Shown: positions 1 to 6,723 of the stretch, in pieces
Numbering within the stretch: position 1 is the stretch's first letter
How the letters are laid out: each line of letters starts with the position of its first letter
Source of the DNA: Clostridium_Z sp040797585
Lineage (GTDB): Bacteria > Bacillota > Clostridia > Clostridiales > Clostridiaceae
DNA length: 15,664 bases
Direction: 5' to 3'
NCBI RefSeq assembly: GCF_040797585.1
Contig: NZ_JBFNEO010000050.1
Location: 1-15,664, forward strand
Made by a program: the position numbers and the translations under genes
Notes under the pieces: model-generated
Told to the model about the DNA's origin: nothing
What the model saw: only the letters and a program-made list of their open reading frames with translations
Database searches by the model: none

Positions 1-56
1 CAGAGGATTCCATAGAGAATATAAAAATTGCAAGAAAACAAAAAAAGCTTATATAA
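1..56 (+). CDS. 3' tail of an unidentified upstream gene (partial)
   Basis: The frame that starts at base 3 reads 17 codons (EDSIENIKIARKQKKLI) and stops at TAA 54-56. It is lysine/isoleucine rich, as expected for a protein C-terminus in this genome. A second frame stays open to 70 but reads less like protein. In related genomes a translation-termination gene (prfA/prmC) often lies near this block, but this tail does not resemble the ends of those proteins that I know, so no identity is given. The short distance to the next gene (51 bases) and the absence of a terminator hairpin suggest co-transcription with the transporter gene that follows. Confidence 0.3.
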   Translation, partial: EDSIENIKIARKQKKLI

Positions 57-107
57 TCATAAACCCCTAATTTCTTAAATAAAATAAGATGAGAGGGGGA
101 TAGAATT

Positions 108-818
108 ATGAGTTTTTTTTGGATAGTATTATTAAGCTCCCTTATATCCCTTATTGGGACTATGATGGGAGCTTCTATTGGGACTTTTATTAAAAATCCA
201 TCAAAGAGGTTTATCGCATCTACCATGGCTTTTGCAGGAGGGCTCATGTTATCAGTGGTGGTTTTTGACTTAATACCAGAAGCAATAGAACAAGGAGGGT
301 TTTTATATACTCTAGTATTTTATATTTTAGGTATGTTTATAATATATCTTATAGAAAAACTTGCTCATAGTAAGGATTCTTATTCAAAGATGGCGTTTAT
401 AACAGCCTTAGGATTAATGCTACATAACTTTCCAGAGGGCATAATAATGGGATGTAGCTTCTTAAGTGGAAAGAGTTTAGGAGTTAAAACAAGTATAATA
501 ATAGCTCTTCATGACGTTCCAGAAGGTCTTGCAGTTACAGTACCTCTAATGGCTAGTAATAAAAGTCTATTTAAAATATTATTGTATGTTTTTATTACAG
601 CAGTTCCTACGGCTTTAGGAGCTTTAATAGGCGTACTTATAGGAAATGTATCACAAATTTTTCTTGGTATATGTTTAGCTTTAGCTTCAGGGATAATGAT
701 ATATGTTGTTTTTGGAGAACTTATTCCAGAGTCTAATAAATTAAGTAGTGGAATAACAAATACAATAAGTGTACTGTTAGGAGTAACAATAGGATTATTA
801 TTAGTGAACGTAATGTAG
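108..818 (+). CDS. ZIP-family divalent metal transporter
   Basis: This 236-residue integral membrane protein probably imports Zn2+ or another divalent metal (Fe2+, Mn2+). About eight hydrophobic segments can be placed (roughly 4-24, 36-56, 65-82, 94-118, 125-147, 155-178, 183-203, 215-235). The two ZIP signature helices are clear: HNFPEG at 106-111 and HDVPEG at 135-140, whose His, Asn/Asp and Glu residues form the binuclear metal site in this family. The length suits bacterial ZupT/GufA-like members, which lack the long His-rich loop of eukaryotic ZIPs. The purine-rich ribosome site GAGAGGGGGA at 91-100 supports ATG 108. The stop lies 16 bases before sua5, so the two are probably co-transcribed. 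Metal specificity cannot be read from the sequence. Confidence 0.88.
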   Translation: MSFFWIVLLSSLISLIGTMMGASIGTFIKNPSKRFIASTMAFAGGLMLSVVVFDLIPEAIEQGGFLYTLVFYILGMFIIYLIEKLAHSKDSYSKMAFITALGLMLHNFPEGIIMGCSFLSGKSLGVKTSIIIALHDVPEGLAVTVPLMASNKSLFKILLYVFITAVPTALGALIGVLIGNVSQIFLGICLALASGIMIYVVFGELIPESNKLSSGITNTISVLLGVTIGLLLVNVM

Positions 819-834
819 ATGAGGAGGAAAGGTT

Positions 835-1884
835 ATGGATACTAAGGTATTTATCATGGAAGAAGGAAACATAGATATAAATAAAATTAAGCAGTGTGGT
901 GACATAATAAAAAAAGGTGGAACAATAGCCTTTCCAACTGAAACAGTTTATGGTCTTGGAGCAAATGCTTTGGATTCTAATGCAGTAAAAAAAATATTTG
1001 AAGCAAAAGGAAGACCTCAAGATAATCCTTTGATAATCCATGTTCATAGCTTTAATATAGAGGATTTAGTGGAAGAAGTACCAGAGGTTTCAAAAGAACT
1101 TATGAAGAAATTTTTTCCGGGTCCTTTAACTATAATTTTTAAGAAGAAGCCTATAGTTCCAATGGAGACTAGTGCAGGCCTTGAAACCATAGGAATAAGA
1201 ATGCCAGATAATGAAATAGCTTTAAAGCTTATAGAGGCTTCAGGAGTTCCAATAGCTGCACCATCAGCCAATATATCAGGAAGACCTAGTCCTACGGATA
1301 TTTCTACCTGCATAATTGATCTTGATGGAAGGGTAGATGGAATCATAGGGGGAAGTAGTAGTAATGTTGGAGTTGAATCTACCATAATAGATTGTACTGT
1401 AGAGCCTCCTTGTGTATTAAGACCAGGTGGAGTAACTTTAGAGGAACTTAGAGAGGTACAAAAGAATATATACATAGATCCAGCTATAATGGAAAAGCCG
1501 AGGGTAGATTTTAAGCCAAAGGCTCCAGGAATGAAATATAGACACTATGCACCAAAGGCCCCTGTAAAAATAATTAAGGGAGATTTACAAAAAACTATTG
1601 AAAAAATAAATGAAATGGTGCAAAATTATATAGATAATAATAAAAGGGTAGGAATAATGGCTACAGATGAAACAAAAGAGTTTTATAAATCTGGAGAAGT
1701 CATATCTCTTGGAAGTAGAAATAATATGAATAACATAGCTAAGAATTTATTTTCTACTTTAAGATCCTTTGATAAATTAAAAGTGGATGTTATTTTAAGT
1801 GAAGCTTTTAGTGAGGAAGGCATAGGTCTTGCTATAATGAATAGACTAAATAAATCAGCAGGTTTTCATATAATAGAAATTTAA
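835..1884 (+). CDS. sua5: L-threonylcarbamoyladenylate synthase (Sua5/YwlC)
   Basis: Cytoplasmic enzyme that condenses threonine, bicarbonate and ATP into threonylcarbamoyl-AMP, the donor for the t6A37 modification of ANN-decoding tRNAs (with TsaD and partners, not in this window). Residues 12-205 are the YrdC/Sua5 catalytic fold: PTETVYGLG at 34-42, KGRPQDNPL at 58-66 and PSANISGRPSPT at 143-154 line the nucleotide/threonine pocket. APGMKYRHYAP at 230-240 is the linker motif that closes over the active site in full-length Sua5, and 245-349 is the C-terminal Sua5 domain. At 349 residues it is the long two-domain form, not the short TsaC form. GAGGAGG at 821-827 supports the ATG at 835. The phosphatase gene follows 11 bases after the stop. 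Confidence 0.96.
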   Translation: MDTKVFIMEEGNIDINKIKQCGDIIKKGGTIAFPTETVYGLGANALDSNAVKKIFEAKGRPQDNPLIIHVHSFNIEDLVEEVPEVSKELMKKFFPGPLTIIFKKKPIVPMETSAGLETIGIRMPDNEIALKLIEASGVPIAAPSANISGRPSPTDISTCIIDLDGRVDGIIGGSSSNVGVESTIIDCTVEPPCVLRPGGVTLEELREVQKNIYIDPAIMEKPRVDFKPKAPGMKYRHYAPKAPVKIIKGDLQKTIEKINEMVQNYIDNNKRVGIMATDETKEFYKSGEVISLGSRNNMNNIAKNLFSTLRSFDKLKVDVILSEAFSEEGIGLAIMNRLNKSAGFHIIEI

Positions 1885-1895
1885 GGAGGAGTAAA

Positions 1896-2357
1896 ATGAG
1901 AATATTATTTGTATGCACTGGTAACACTTGTAGAAGTCCTATGGCAGAAGCTATATTTAATTCTAAGTGTGATATATCAAATGATGTAAAGGCCTTATCT
2001 AGAGGTTTATCAATAGTTCCTAAAACTAAGGCTTCTCAGCACTCAACTACCTTAATTATGGAGAGCCTTCAGGTATCTATAGGGGATAGAGAAGCTATTC
2101 AGTTAGATGAGGATACACTAAAAGAAGTGGATTTAGTTTTAACTATGACATCTTATATAAGAGATGTATTAAAGTATAATTTTAAAGATATAGAAAGTAA
2201 GATATTTACTTTAAATGAATATGTCGGCGTAGAGGGTGATGTTTTAGACCCCTATGGTGGCAATAAAGCTATTTATAAAGATACTTATGATTCACTTTTA
2301 GAGTCCATAAATTTATTAATAAAGAAGATAAAAGAAGATAAAGATATTAAGGGATAA
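1896..2357 (+). CDS. ywlE: Low-molecular-weight phosphatase, YwlE-type (probable protein-arginine phosphatase)
   Basis: A 153-residue cysteine phosphatase of the LMW-PTP family. The P-loop CTGNTCRS occupies residues 7-14, with nucleophile C7 and phosphate-binding R13. The general-acid loop LDPYGG at 117-122 carries D118. Residue 11 is Thr, as in B. subtilis YwlE, where this Thr selects phosphoarginine over phosphotyrosine; classical tyrosine phosphatases have a bulkier Ile-type residue there. This makes removal of McsB-type arginine phosphorylation the best guess, though McsB itself is not in the window. Its place between sua5 and rpiB matches ywlE of B. subtilis. AGGAGG lies just upstream of the ATG. 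The end of the gene overlaps a weak hairpin and T-run (2340-2376). Confidence 0.9.
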   Translation: MRILFVCTGNTCRSPMAEAIFNSKCDISNDVKALSRGLSIVPKTKASQHSTTLIMESLQVSIGDREAIQLDEDTLKEVDLVLTMTSYIRDVLKYNFKDIESKIFTLNEYVGVEGDVLDPYGGNKAIYKDTYDSLLESINLLIKKIKEDKDIKG

Positions 2358-2376
2358 TATCAGTATCTTTTTTTTT
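2340..2376 (+). terminator. Weak hairpin plus T-run at the ywlE/rpiB junction
   Basis: AAAGATA (2340-2346) can pair with TATCTTT (2364-2370), or alternatively GATATT (2343-2348) with AATATC (2356-2361). Nine consecutive T follow at 2368-2376. The stems are all or nearly all A-T and overlap the last codons of ywlE, so this is at best a leaky terminator or processing site inside the operon. Confidence 0.3.
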
Positions 2377-2394
2377 ATAATATTCAGATATCTT

Positions 2395-2411
2395 AGGAGG
2401 TGTATGTTTTG
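2395..2411 (+). promoter_or_regulatory. rpiB ribosome binding site that fixes a TTG start
   Basis: AGGAGG at 2395-2400 lies 8 bases before TTG 2409-2411. The more upstream in-frame GTG (2400-2402) begins inside this site and cannot be used with it. ATG 2404 is out of frame and meets a stop after one codon. Confidence 0.8.
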
Positions 2412-2858
2412 AAAATAGCAATTGGAAGTGACCATGGTGGATTTAAATTAAAATCTGAAATAATAAAACATTTAGAAGCTAAGGGAATAGAATTAAAGGA
2501 TTTTGGTACATATTCAGAGGAATCTTGTGATTATCCTGATATAGCCTTAGTTGTAGGAGAAAAGGTTTCAAATAAGGAGTTTGATTTTGGTATACTTATA
2601 TGTGGAACTGGAATAGGAATAAGTATTGCTGCAAATAAGGTTAAGGGTGTAAGAGCTGCATTATGTTCTGATACTTTTAGTGCTCATGCAACAAGAGAAC
2701 ATAATAATGCTAATATTTTAGCATTAGGAGAGAGAGTGGTAGGACCAGGGCTTGCATTAGATATAGTTGATACTTTTCTAAATGCAGAGTTTCAAGGGGA
2801 TAGACACATAAGAAGAATTGATAAAATAACAGATATAGAGAAAAAATACTCTAAATAA
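2409..2858 (+). CDS. rpiB: Ribose-5-phosphate isomerase B
   Basis: Interconverts ribose 5-phosphate and ribulose 5-phosphate (some family members also act on allose or galactose 6-phosphates). Read from TTG 2409 the protein has 149 residues and starts MKIAIGSDHGG, the usual RpiB N-terminus. Active-site landmarks are D8-H9, C65 in the anion-binding loop CGTGIG (65-70) and H98 in the REHNNAN segment. All are intact, and the length is typical of the RpiB/LacAB family. Starting at GTG 2400 would add three residues and overlap the Shine-Dalgarno sequence, so the TTG is preferred. It lies between ywlE and upp as in Bacillus, linking pentose phosphate and PRPP supply to nucleotide salvage. Confidence 0.95.
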   Translation: MKIAIGSDHGGFKLKSEIIKHLEAKGIELKDFGTYSEESCDYPDIALVVGEKVSNKEFDFGILICGTGIGISIAANKVKGVRAALCSDTFSAHATREHNNANILALGERVVGPGLALDIVDTFLNAEFQGDRHIRRIDKITDIEKKYSK

Positions 2859-2887
2859 TAATTTAGTTTAATTAGGAGGAATTTATA

Positions 2888-3517
2888 ATGAGTAAGGTAA
2901 CACAAATAGCACATCCATTAATACTTCATAAATTAGCATTCATAAGAGATAAAAACACAGGTTCTAAGGATTTTAGAGAACTTGTGGAAGAAGTAGCTAT
3001 GCTTATGGCTTATGAAGTAACAAGAGATGTACAGATGAGTGAGATTGAAATAGAAACTCCAATATGTAAAGCTAAGTGTAAAGTACTTGCAGGAAAAAAG
3101 CTTGCTATAGTACCTATACTAAGAGCTGGTCTTGGAATGGTTGATGGTATGCTTAAGTTAATACCAGCAGCTAAGGTTGGACATATAGGATTATATAGAG
3201 ATGAAGAAACTCTTCAACCAGTTGAGTATTTCTGTAAATTGCCACAAGATATCCATGAAAGAGATATAATTGTAGTAGATCCAATGTTAGCAACGGGCGG
3301 ATCAGCTTCTGATGCTATAACTTTACTTAAACAAAAGGGTGCGAAGAGCATAAAACTTATGATTCTTGTAGCTGCTCCAGAAGGTTTAAAGGTTGTTATG
3401 GATAATCATCCAGATGTAGATATATATACAGGATCTATAGATGAAAAATTAAATGATGAAGGATATATAGTGCCTGGACTTGGAGATGCAGGAGACAGAT
3501 TATTTGGAACAAAATAG
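2888..3517 (+). CDS. upp: Uracil phosphoribosyltransferase
   Basis: Makes UMP from uracil and PRPP in pyrimidine salvage. At 209 residues it has standard length. The PRPP-binding loop VDPMLATGGSA covers 130-140. The C-terminal uracil-binding segment YIVPGLGDAGDRLFGT covers 193-208. The GTP/PRPP-side segment ILRAGLGM (77-84) is also present. TTAGGAGG lies about 9 bases before ATG 2888. The gene follows rpiB by 29 bases and is the last gene of the left operon: a strong hairpin terminator begins 18 bases after its stop. In B. subtilis upp directly precedes atpI, but here about 5 kb separates them. Confidence 0.98.
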   Translation: MSKVTQIAHPLILHKLAFIRDKNTGSKDFRELVEEVAMLMAYEVTRDVQMSEIEIETPICKAKCKVLAGKKLAIVPILRAGLGMVDGMLKLIPAAKVGHIGLYRDEETLQPVEYFCKLPQDIHERDIIVVDPMLATGGSASDAITLLKQKGAKSIKLMILVAAPEGLKVVMDNHPDVDIYTGSIDEKLNDEGYIVPGLGDAGDRLFGTK

Positions 3518-3535
3518 TTTATAATATTTAATATA

Positions 3536-3574
3536 AAAATAGGAGTAGAGTTATTATCTGCTCCTATTTTGTTT
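3536..3574 (+). terminator. Intrinsic terminator after upp
   Basis: AAAATAGGAG (3536-3545) pairs perfectly with CTCCTATTTT (3561-3570). The stem extends inward through TAGA/TCTG (one G-U) to a 7-base loop, and the tail reads TTTTGTTT. It ends the transporter-sua5-ywlE-rpiB-upp transcript. The A-rich 5' arm could make it partly bidirectional, but there is no gene on the other strand here. Confidence 0.88.
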
Positions 3575-3635
3575 CATAATATAATAGATAATAATTAAAT
3601 TATTTATTAAAGTAGGATTTATAGATGTTACTTTT

Positions 3636-3663
3636 AATTACAAGTTGACTGTAGATTGTAATT
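3636..3663. repeat. Inverted repeat AATTACAA-N12-TTGTAATT upstream of the comEB promoter
   Basis: Two perfect 8-base arms (3636-3643 and 3656-3663) lie about 10 bases before the -35 element. The spacing suits either an operator or a small hairpin. No known regulator motif was recognised. Confidence 0.4.
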
Positions 3664-3672
3664 TCTTCTTAG

Positions 3673-3701
3673 TTTACTTTGTTATATAATTAAGGTATAA
3701 T
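3673..3701 (+). promoter_or_regulatory. Probable sigma-A promoter for comEB-tagO-wecB
   Basis: TTTACT (3673-3678), a 17-base spacer and a perfect TATAAT (3696-3701) lie between the upp terminator and comEB. Transcription would start near 3708, giving a leader of about 128 bases. Confidence 0.7.
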
Positions 3702-3835
3702 TTAAATATTTGATATGTCTAAACCTTTACTGTAGAATAGATGAGTTAAGTTTTAAATTAGTACTTTTAGATTTAAAATTAACTTATAGATATACTTAAT
3801 TAAAGCAAGAGATAAAACTAAAGGAGAGATCATAT

Positions 3836-4258
3836 ATGAGAAAAGATTGGGATACTTATTTTATGGATATAGCCTTTAAGGTTAAGGATAGAAGCACATG
3901 TCCAAGAAAAAAAGTTGGAGCTATAATTGTAAAAGATAAAAGAATAAAGTCTACCGGATATAATGGAAGCCCATCATCCTTAGATCATTGTGATGATGAA
4001 GGATGCTTAATGGTTAATAATCATTGCAGAAGAACCATCCATGCAGAAGTTAATGCAATAATAGAATCATCAAGAGATGAAAGAGAAGGGGCAACTATAT
4101 ATGTTACTGCAGAGCCGTGTATGGAATGTCAAAAGGTTATTATAGCTTCAGGAATAACTAGAGTGGTTTATGCTGAGGAATATAAGGCTGAATATAATTT
4201 CTTTAAAGATGCTAAATGGATTGAAGTTGTTCGTTTAAATAACTATAATGCGGAATAA
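3836..4258 (+). CDS. comEB: dCMP deaminase (ComEB family)
   Basis: Zinc-dependent cytidine/deoxycytidylate deaminase of 140 residues that converts dCMP to dUMP, the substrate of thymidylate synthase. The catalytic motif HAE is at 69-71 (zinc ligand H69, proton shuttle E71), and PCMEC at 94-98 supplies zinc ligands C95 and C98. KKVGAIIVKD (25-34) and GYNGSP (41-46) form the nucleotide-binding part. The Cys/His-rich insert at 51-64 (HCDDEGC then HC) is typical of dCMP deaminases and may hold a second zinc. The name comes from the B. subtilis late-competence operon, but no other competence genes are here. AAAGGAGAG precedes the ATG. It heads an operon with tagO, 28 bases downstream, although the functional link to wall synthesis is not obvious. 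Confidence 0.94.
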   Translation: MRKDWDTYFMDIAFKVKDRSTCPRKKVGAIIVKDKRIKSTGYNGSPSSLDHCDDEGCLMVNNHCRRTIHAEVNAIIESSRDEREGATIYVTAEPCMECQKVIIASGITRVVYAEEYKAEYNFFKDAKWIEVVRLNNYNAE

Positions 4259-4286
4259 TAAATTAAATAGTTAGGAAGAAGAGTAT

Positions 4287-5315
4287 ATGAAAGATTTTAC
4301 GTTAGCTATGATGGCCTTTCTAATAGCCTTCTCTATAACTCCTATTGTAAAAAAAGTAGCTTTTAAGCTTAATGCAGTAGATGTTCCTAAGGATTCAAGA
4401 AAGATACATAAAAAGCCAATTCCACTTTTAGGAGGAGTTGCTATATTTATAGCTTTTGCTTTAGTAGTTCTTTTGAATCCAAGAATTCTCTCCAGGGCAG
4501 AAATAGGAATTCTTATTGGAGCATTTATTATACTTATTGGAGGGGTTATAGATGACATAAAGGAGTTAAAGCCATGGCAAAAACTTTTATTTCAAATAGT
4601 TGCCACATTGGTTTTAATATATAATGGAGTATATATTAAATACATAACAAATCCTTTTCAAAATTTAGGAACAGAAATGCTTAATATAAAATTAATAGGT
4701 ATACCTTTTACTATAATATGGGTAGTTGGGATAACCAATGCATTAAACCTAATAGATGGGCTTGATGGACTTGCAGCAGGGATAGGTTTTATATCTTCTG
4801 TAACTATATATATTGTAGCTATAATTGCAGACAGAGGAAATGGAGCTTTACTTACGGCTATTTTGTCAGGTGCAATTTTAGGATTCTTACCATATAATTT
4901 TAACCCGGCATCTATATTTATGGGAGATGCAGGGGCACAACTTTTAGGTTTTTTACTTGCAGCTATTTCTATGGAGGGAGCAGTAAAATCTGCTACAGCC
5001 TTTGCAGTAGCGGTACCTATTCTTGCCATAGGATTACCTATATATGACACAATATTTGCTATGATAAGAAGAAAAGTAAATGGAAAACCTATTATGGGTG
5101 CTGATAGAGGACATTTACATCACAGACTTTTGGATATAGGTTTATCCCAAAGGCAGAGTGTTATAATAATGTATCTTATAAGTGCTTGTCTTGGAGCCAT
5201 AGCAATACTTGCTATGCAGATAAGTACTAAAAGATCTTACTTTTTATTAGCAGTTGTAATTTTAATAATAGTGCTTATAGCTTGGAGATGTGGTTTCTTT
5301 AAGAAAAAGGACTAA
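4287..5315 (+). CDS. tagO: Undecaprenyl-phosphate GlcNAc-1-phosphate transferase (TagO/WecA family)
   Basis: Polytopic membrane enzyme of 342 residues that transfers GlcNAc-1-P from UDP-GlcNAc to undecaprenyl phosphate, the first step of wall teichoic acid or other envelope glycopolymer synthesis. Family landmarks are in order: PLLGG (46-50), the Mg-binding DD pair at 89-90, NALNLIDGLDG (151-161), FMGDAG (211-216) and the sugar-nucleotide loop DRGHLHHR (273-280). About ten or eleven hydrophobic helices are visible. The HLHH motif and the placement next to an epimerase favour TagO over MraY, which would sit in the mur/dcw cluster. The ribosome site AGGAAG (4273-4278) is weaker than its neighbours, consistent with coupling to comEB. 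The gene wecB starts 18 bases after its stop. Confidence 0.93.
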   Translation: MKDFTLAMMAFLIAFSITPIVKKVAFKLNAVDVPKDSRKIHKKPIPLLGGVAIFIAFALVVLLNPRILSRAEIGILIGAFIILIGGVIDDIKELKPWQKLLFQIVATLVLIYNGVYIKYITNPFQNLGTEMLNIKLIGIPFTIIWVVGITNALNLIDGLDGLAAGIGFISSVTIYIVAIIADRGNGALLTAILSGAILGFLPYNFNPASIFMGDAGAQLLGFLLAAISMEGAVKSATAFAVAVPILAIGLPIYDTIFAMIRRKVNGKPIMGADRGHLHHRLLDIGLSQRQSVIIMYLISACLGAIAILAMQISTKRSYFLLAVVILIIVLIAWRCGFFKKKD

Positions 5316-5333
5316 AGAACTAGGAGGATCATA

Positions 5334-6500
5334 ATGGATAAAATTAAAATAATGACTATATTTGGAACAAGACCTGAGGCTATAAAAATGGCTCCCCTTG
5401 TTAAAGAACTTGAAAATAGGGAGGAAATAGAGTCATTAGTATGTGTAACTGCTCAGCATAGAGAAATGCTTGATCAAGTATTAAATTTATTTGATATAAA
5501 ACCTCATTTTGATTTAAATATAATGAAAAACAAACAAAGTTTGACTGGAATTACTAGTAGGGTATTAGAAGGACTTGAGGAGATATTTGAAAAAGTAAAA
5601 CCAGATATGATACTTGTTCATGGAGATACGACAACTACTTTTGGAGGAGCTCTAGCTGCTTTTTATAAGCAAATAAGAGTTGGTCATGTTGAAGCAGGAC
5701 TTAGAACCTTTGATAAGTATTTTCCTTTCCCAGAGGAAATGAATAGAAAACTAACAGGATCTTTGGCAGATATACATTTTGCACCTACAGAAGGTTCTAA
5801 AAACAACCTTTTAAGAGAGGGCGTAAAAGAAAATGATATTTATATAACTGGTAATACTGTTATTGATGCAATGAAGGTTACTGTGGAAGAGGATTATATC
5901 TTTGAAAATGAAGAGTTAAATAAAATAGATTATAAAAATAAAAAGGTTATAATGGTTACCGCTCATAGAAGGGAAAACTGGGGAGAAGGTATAGATAATA
6001 TATGTAAAGCGCTAAGAAGCATAGTTGAAAAAAATGAAGATGTTGAGTTAGTATACTTAGTTCATTTGAATCCTGTAGTAAAAGATGTGGTTTATAAACA
6101 TTTAAGTGGAAATGAAAGAGTCCATCTTCTATCTCCACTTGATACAAAGGAAACCCATAACCTTATGGATAAATGTTTTATGGTTATGACAGATTCAGGA
6201 GGACTTCAAGAGGAGGCACCTCACCTTGGAAAGCCAGTTCTAGTTTTAAGAAATGTAACAGAAAGACCAGAAGCTGTTAAGGCTGGGACTGTAAAGCTAT
6301 GTGGAACAGATATTGAAGTTATAGTAAAAGAAGCAAATGCTTTAATAAATAATGAAGAAGAATACAAGTCCATGAGTAAAGCAATAAACCCTTATGGAGA
6401 TGGTTTTGCTTCTAAAAGAATTTGTGATGCTATACTTAAGTACTATGGTAGAAACAATGAAGATGTAGAGGAATTTCAAGTAAAATATATAAATGAGTAA
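5334..6500 (+). CDS. wecB: UDP-N-acetylglucosamine 2-epimerase (non-hydrolysing)
   Basis: Cytoplasmic GT-B fold enzyme of 388 residues that interconverts UDP-GlcNAc and UDP-ManNAc (also called mnaA). Motifs in order are GTRPEAIKMAP (11-21), HGDTTTT (96-102), GHVEAGLRT (117-125), FPEEMNRK (132-139), AHRRENWGEG (210-219) and DSGGLQEEAP (287-296). The acidic residues D98, E120 and E134 and H211 correspond to the catalytic set of the family. UDP-ManNAc is the donor for the second sugar of the TagO-initiated linkage unit, so tagO-wecB makes the first two building blocks of an envelope polymer. The usual YPVH before LNP reads YLVH here (L242). TAGGAGG lies 8 bases before the ATG. A hairpin follows the gene at 6547-6582. 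Confidence 0.96.
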   Translation: MDKIKIMTIFGTRPEAIKMAPLVKELENREEIESLVCVTAQHREMLDQVLNLFDIKPHFDLNIMKNKQSLTGITSRVLEGLEEIFEKVKPDMILVHGDTTTTFGGALAAFYKQIRVGHVEAGLRTFDKYFPFPEEMNRKLTGSLADIHFAPTEGSKNNLLREGVKENDIYITGNTVIDAMKVTVEEDYIFENEELNKIDYKNKKVIMVTAHRRENWGEGIDNICKALRSIVEKNEDVELVYLVHLNPVVKDVVYKHLSGNERVHLLSPLDTKETHNLMDKCFMVMTDSGGLQEEAPHLGKPVLVLRNVTERPEAVKAGTVKLCGTDIEVIVKEANALINNEEEYKSMSKAINPYGDGFASKRICDAILKYYGRNNEDVEEFQVKYINE

Positions 6501-6546
6501 ATATATCCATTTATATATTCTATTTTTAATAGTTAAGTGTTATAAT

Positions 6547-6585
6547 AAAGTAAGAGTTAAGAAATTTCTTAGCTCTTACTTTAAA
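6547..6585 (+). terminator. Hairpin after wecB, probable terminator
   Basis: AAAGTAAGAG (6547-6556) pairs with CTCTTACTTT (6573-6582). Inside, a T-G wobble and TAAG/CTTA continue the stem to about 15 bp. The 3' arm ends in TTT but is followed by A-rich sequence rather than a long T-run, so termination may be incomplete. Confidence 0.6.
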
Positions 6586-6622
6586 AAATAAATTTTCTTA
6601 ATATTTAAAACATAAAAAATAA

Positions 6623-6651
6623 TTCAAATAAACTAAAATGGTAGACATATT
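6623..6651 (+). promoter_or_regulatory. Tentative thlA promoter
   Basis: TTCAAA (6623-6628), 17 bases, then CATATT (6646-6651) is the best -35/-10 pair seen upstream of thlA. Both boxes are imperfect (about 4 of 6 each), and the A/T-rich context allows alternatives. If real, the -10 lies inside the palindrome at 6642-6662. Confidence 0.35.
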
Positions 6652-6662
6652 GTATATGTCTA
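6642..6662. promoter_or_regulatory. Perfect 9-bp dyad, candidate operator upstream of thlA
   Basis: TAGACATAT (6642-6650), spacer TGT, then ATATGTCTA (6654-6662) is a perfect inverted repeat of the size and spacing of a dimeric regulator site. It does not match the Rex site (TTGTTAA-N4-TTAACAA). The right half plus AAC recurs at 3713-3724 by the comEB promoter. Confidence 0.5.
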
Positions 6663-6723
6663 AACTTAAAAAAAAGTATGTTAAAAAAATATCAATAAAA
6701 TCTTAAAGTTGGGGGTTAAATAA

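Larger units (their letters stand above)
3518..3835 (+). other. Intergenic region upp-comEB: terminator, inverted repeat, promoter and leader
   Basis: No gene is seen in these 318 bases. In order they hold the upp terminator (3536-3574), an 8-bp inverted repeat with a 12-base spacer (3636-3663), a sigma-A type promoter (3673-3701), a half-site shared with the thlA promoter region (3713-3724) and an A/T-rich hairpin in the comEB leader (3745-3783). Confidence 0.7.

Noticed and set aside
1044..1475. Open frame of 143 codons on the minus strand inside sua5
   Set aside because: It is antisense to an intact, motif-complete gene, has no ribosome binding site that I could see, and its translation resembles no protein; low-GC coding strands often leave such open antisense frames. 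The same holds for minus-strand frames at 733-1047, 4271-4558, 4658-5050, 5956-6147, 6835-7023 and 10782-11072.
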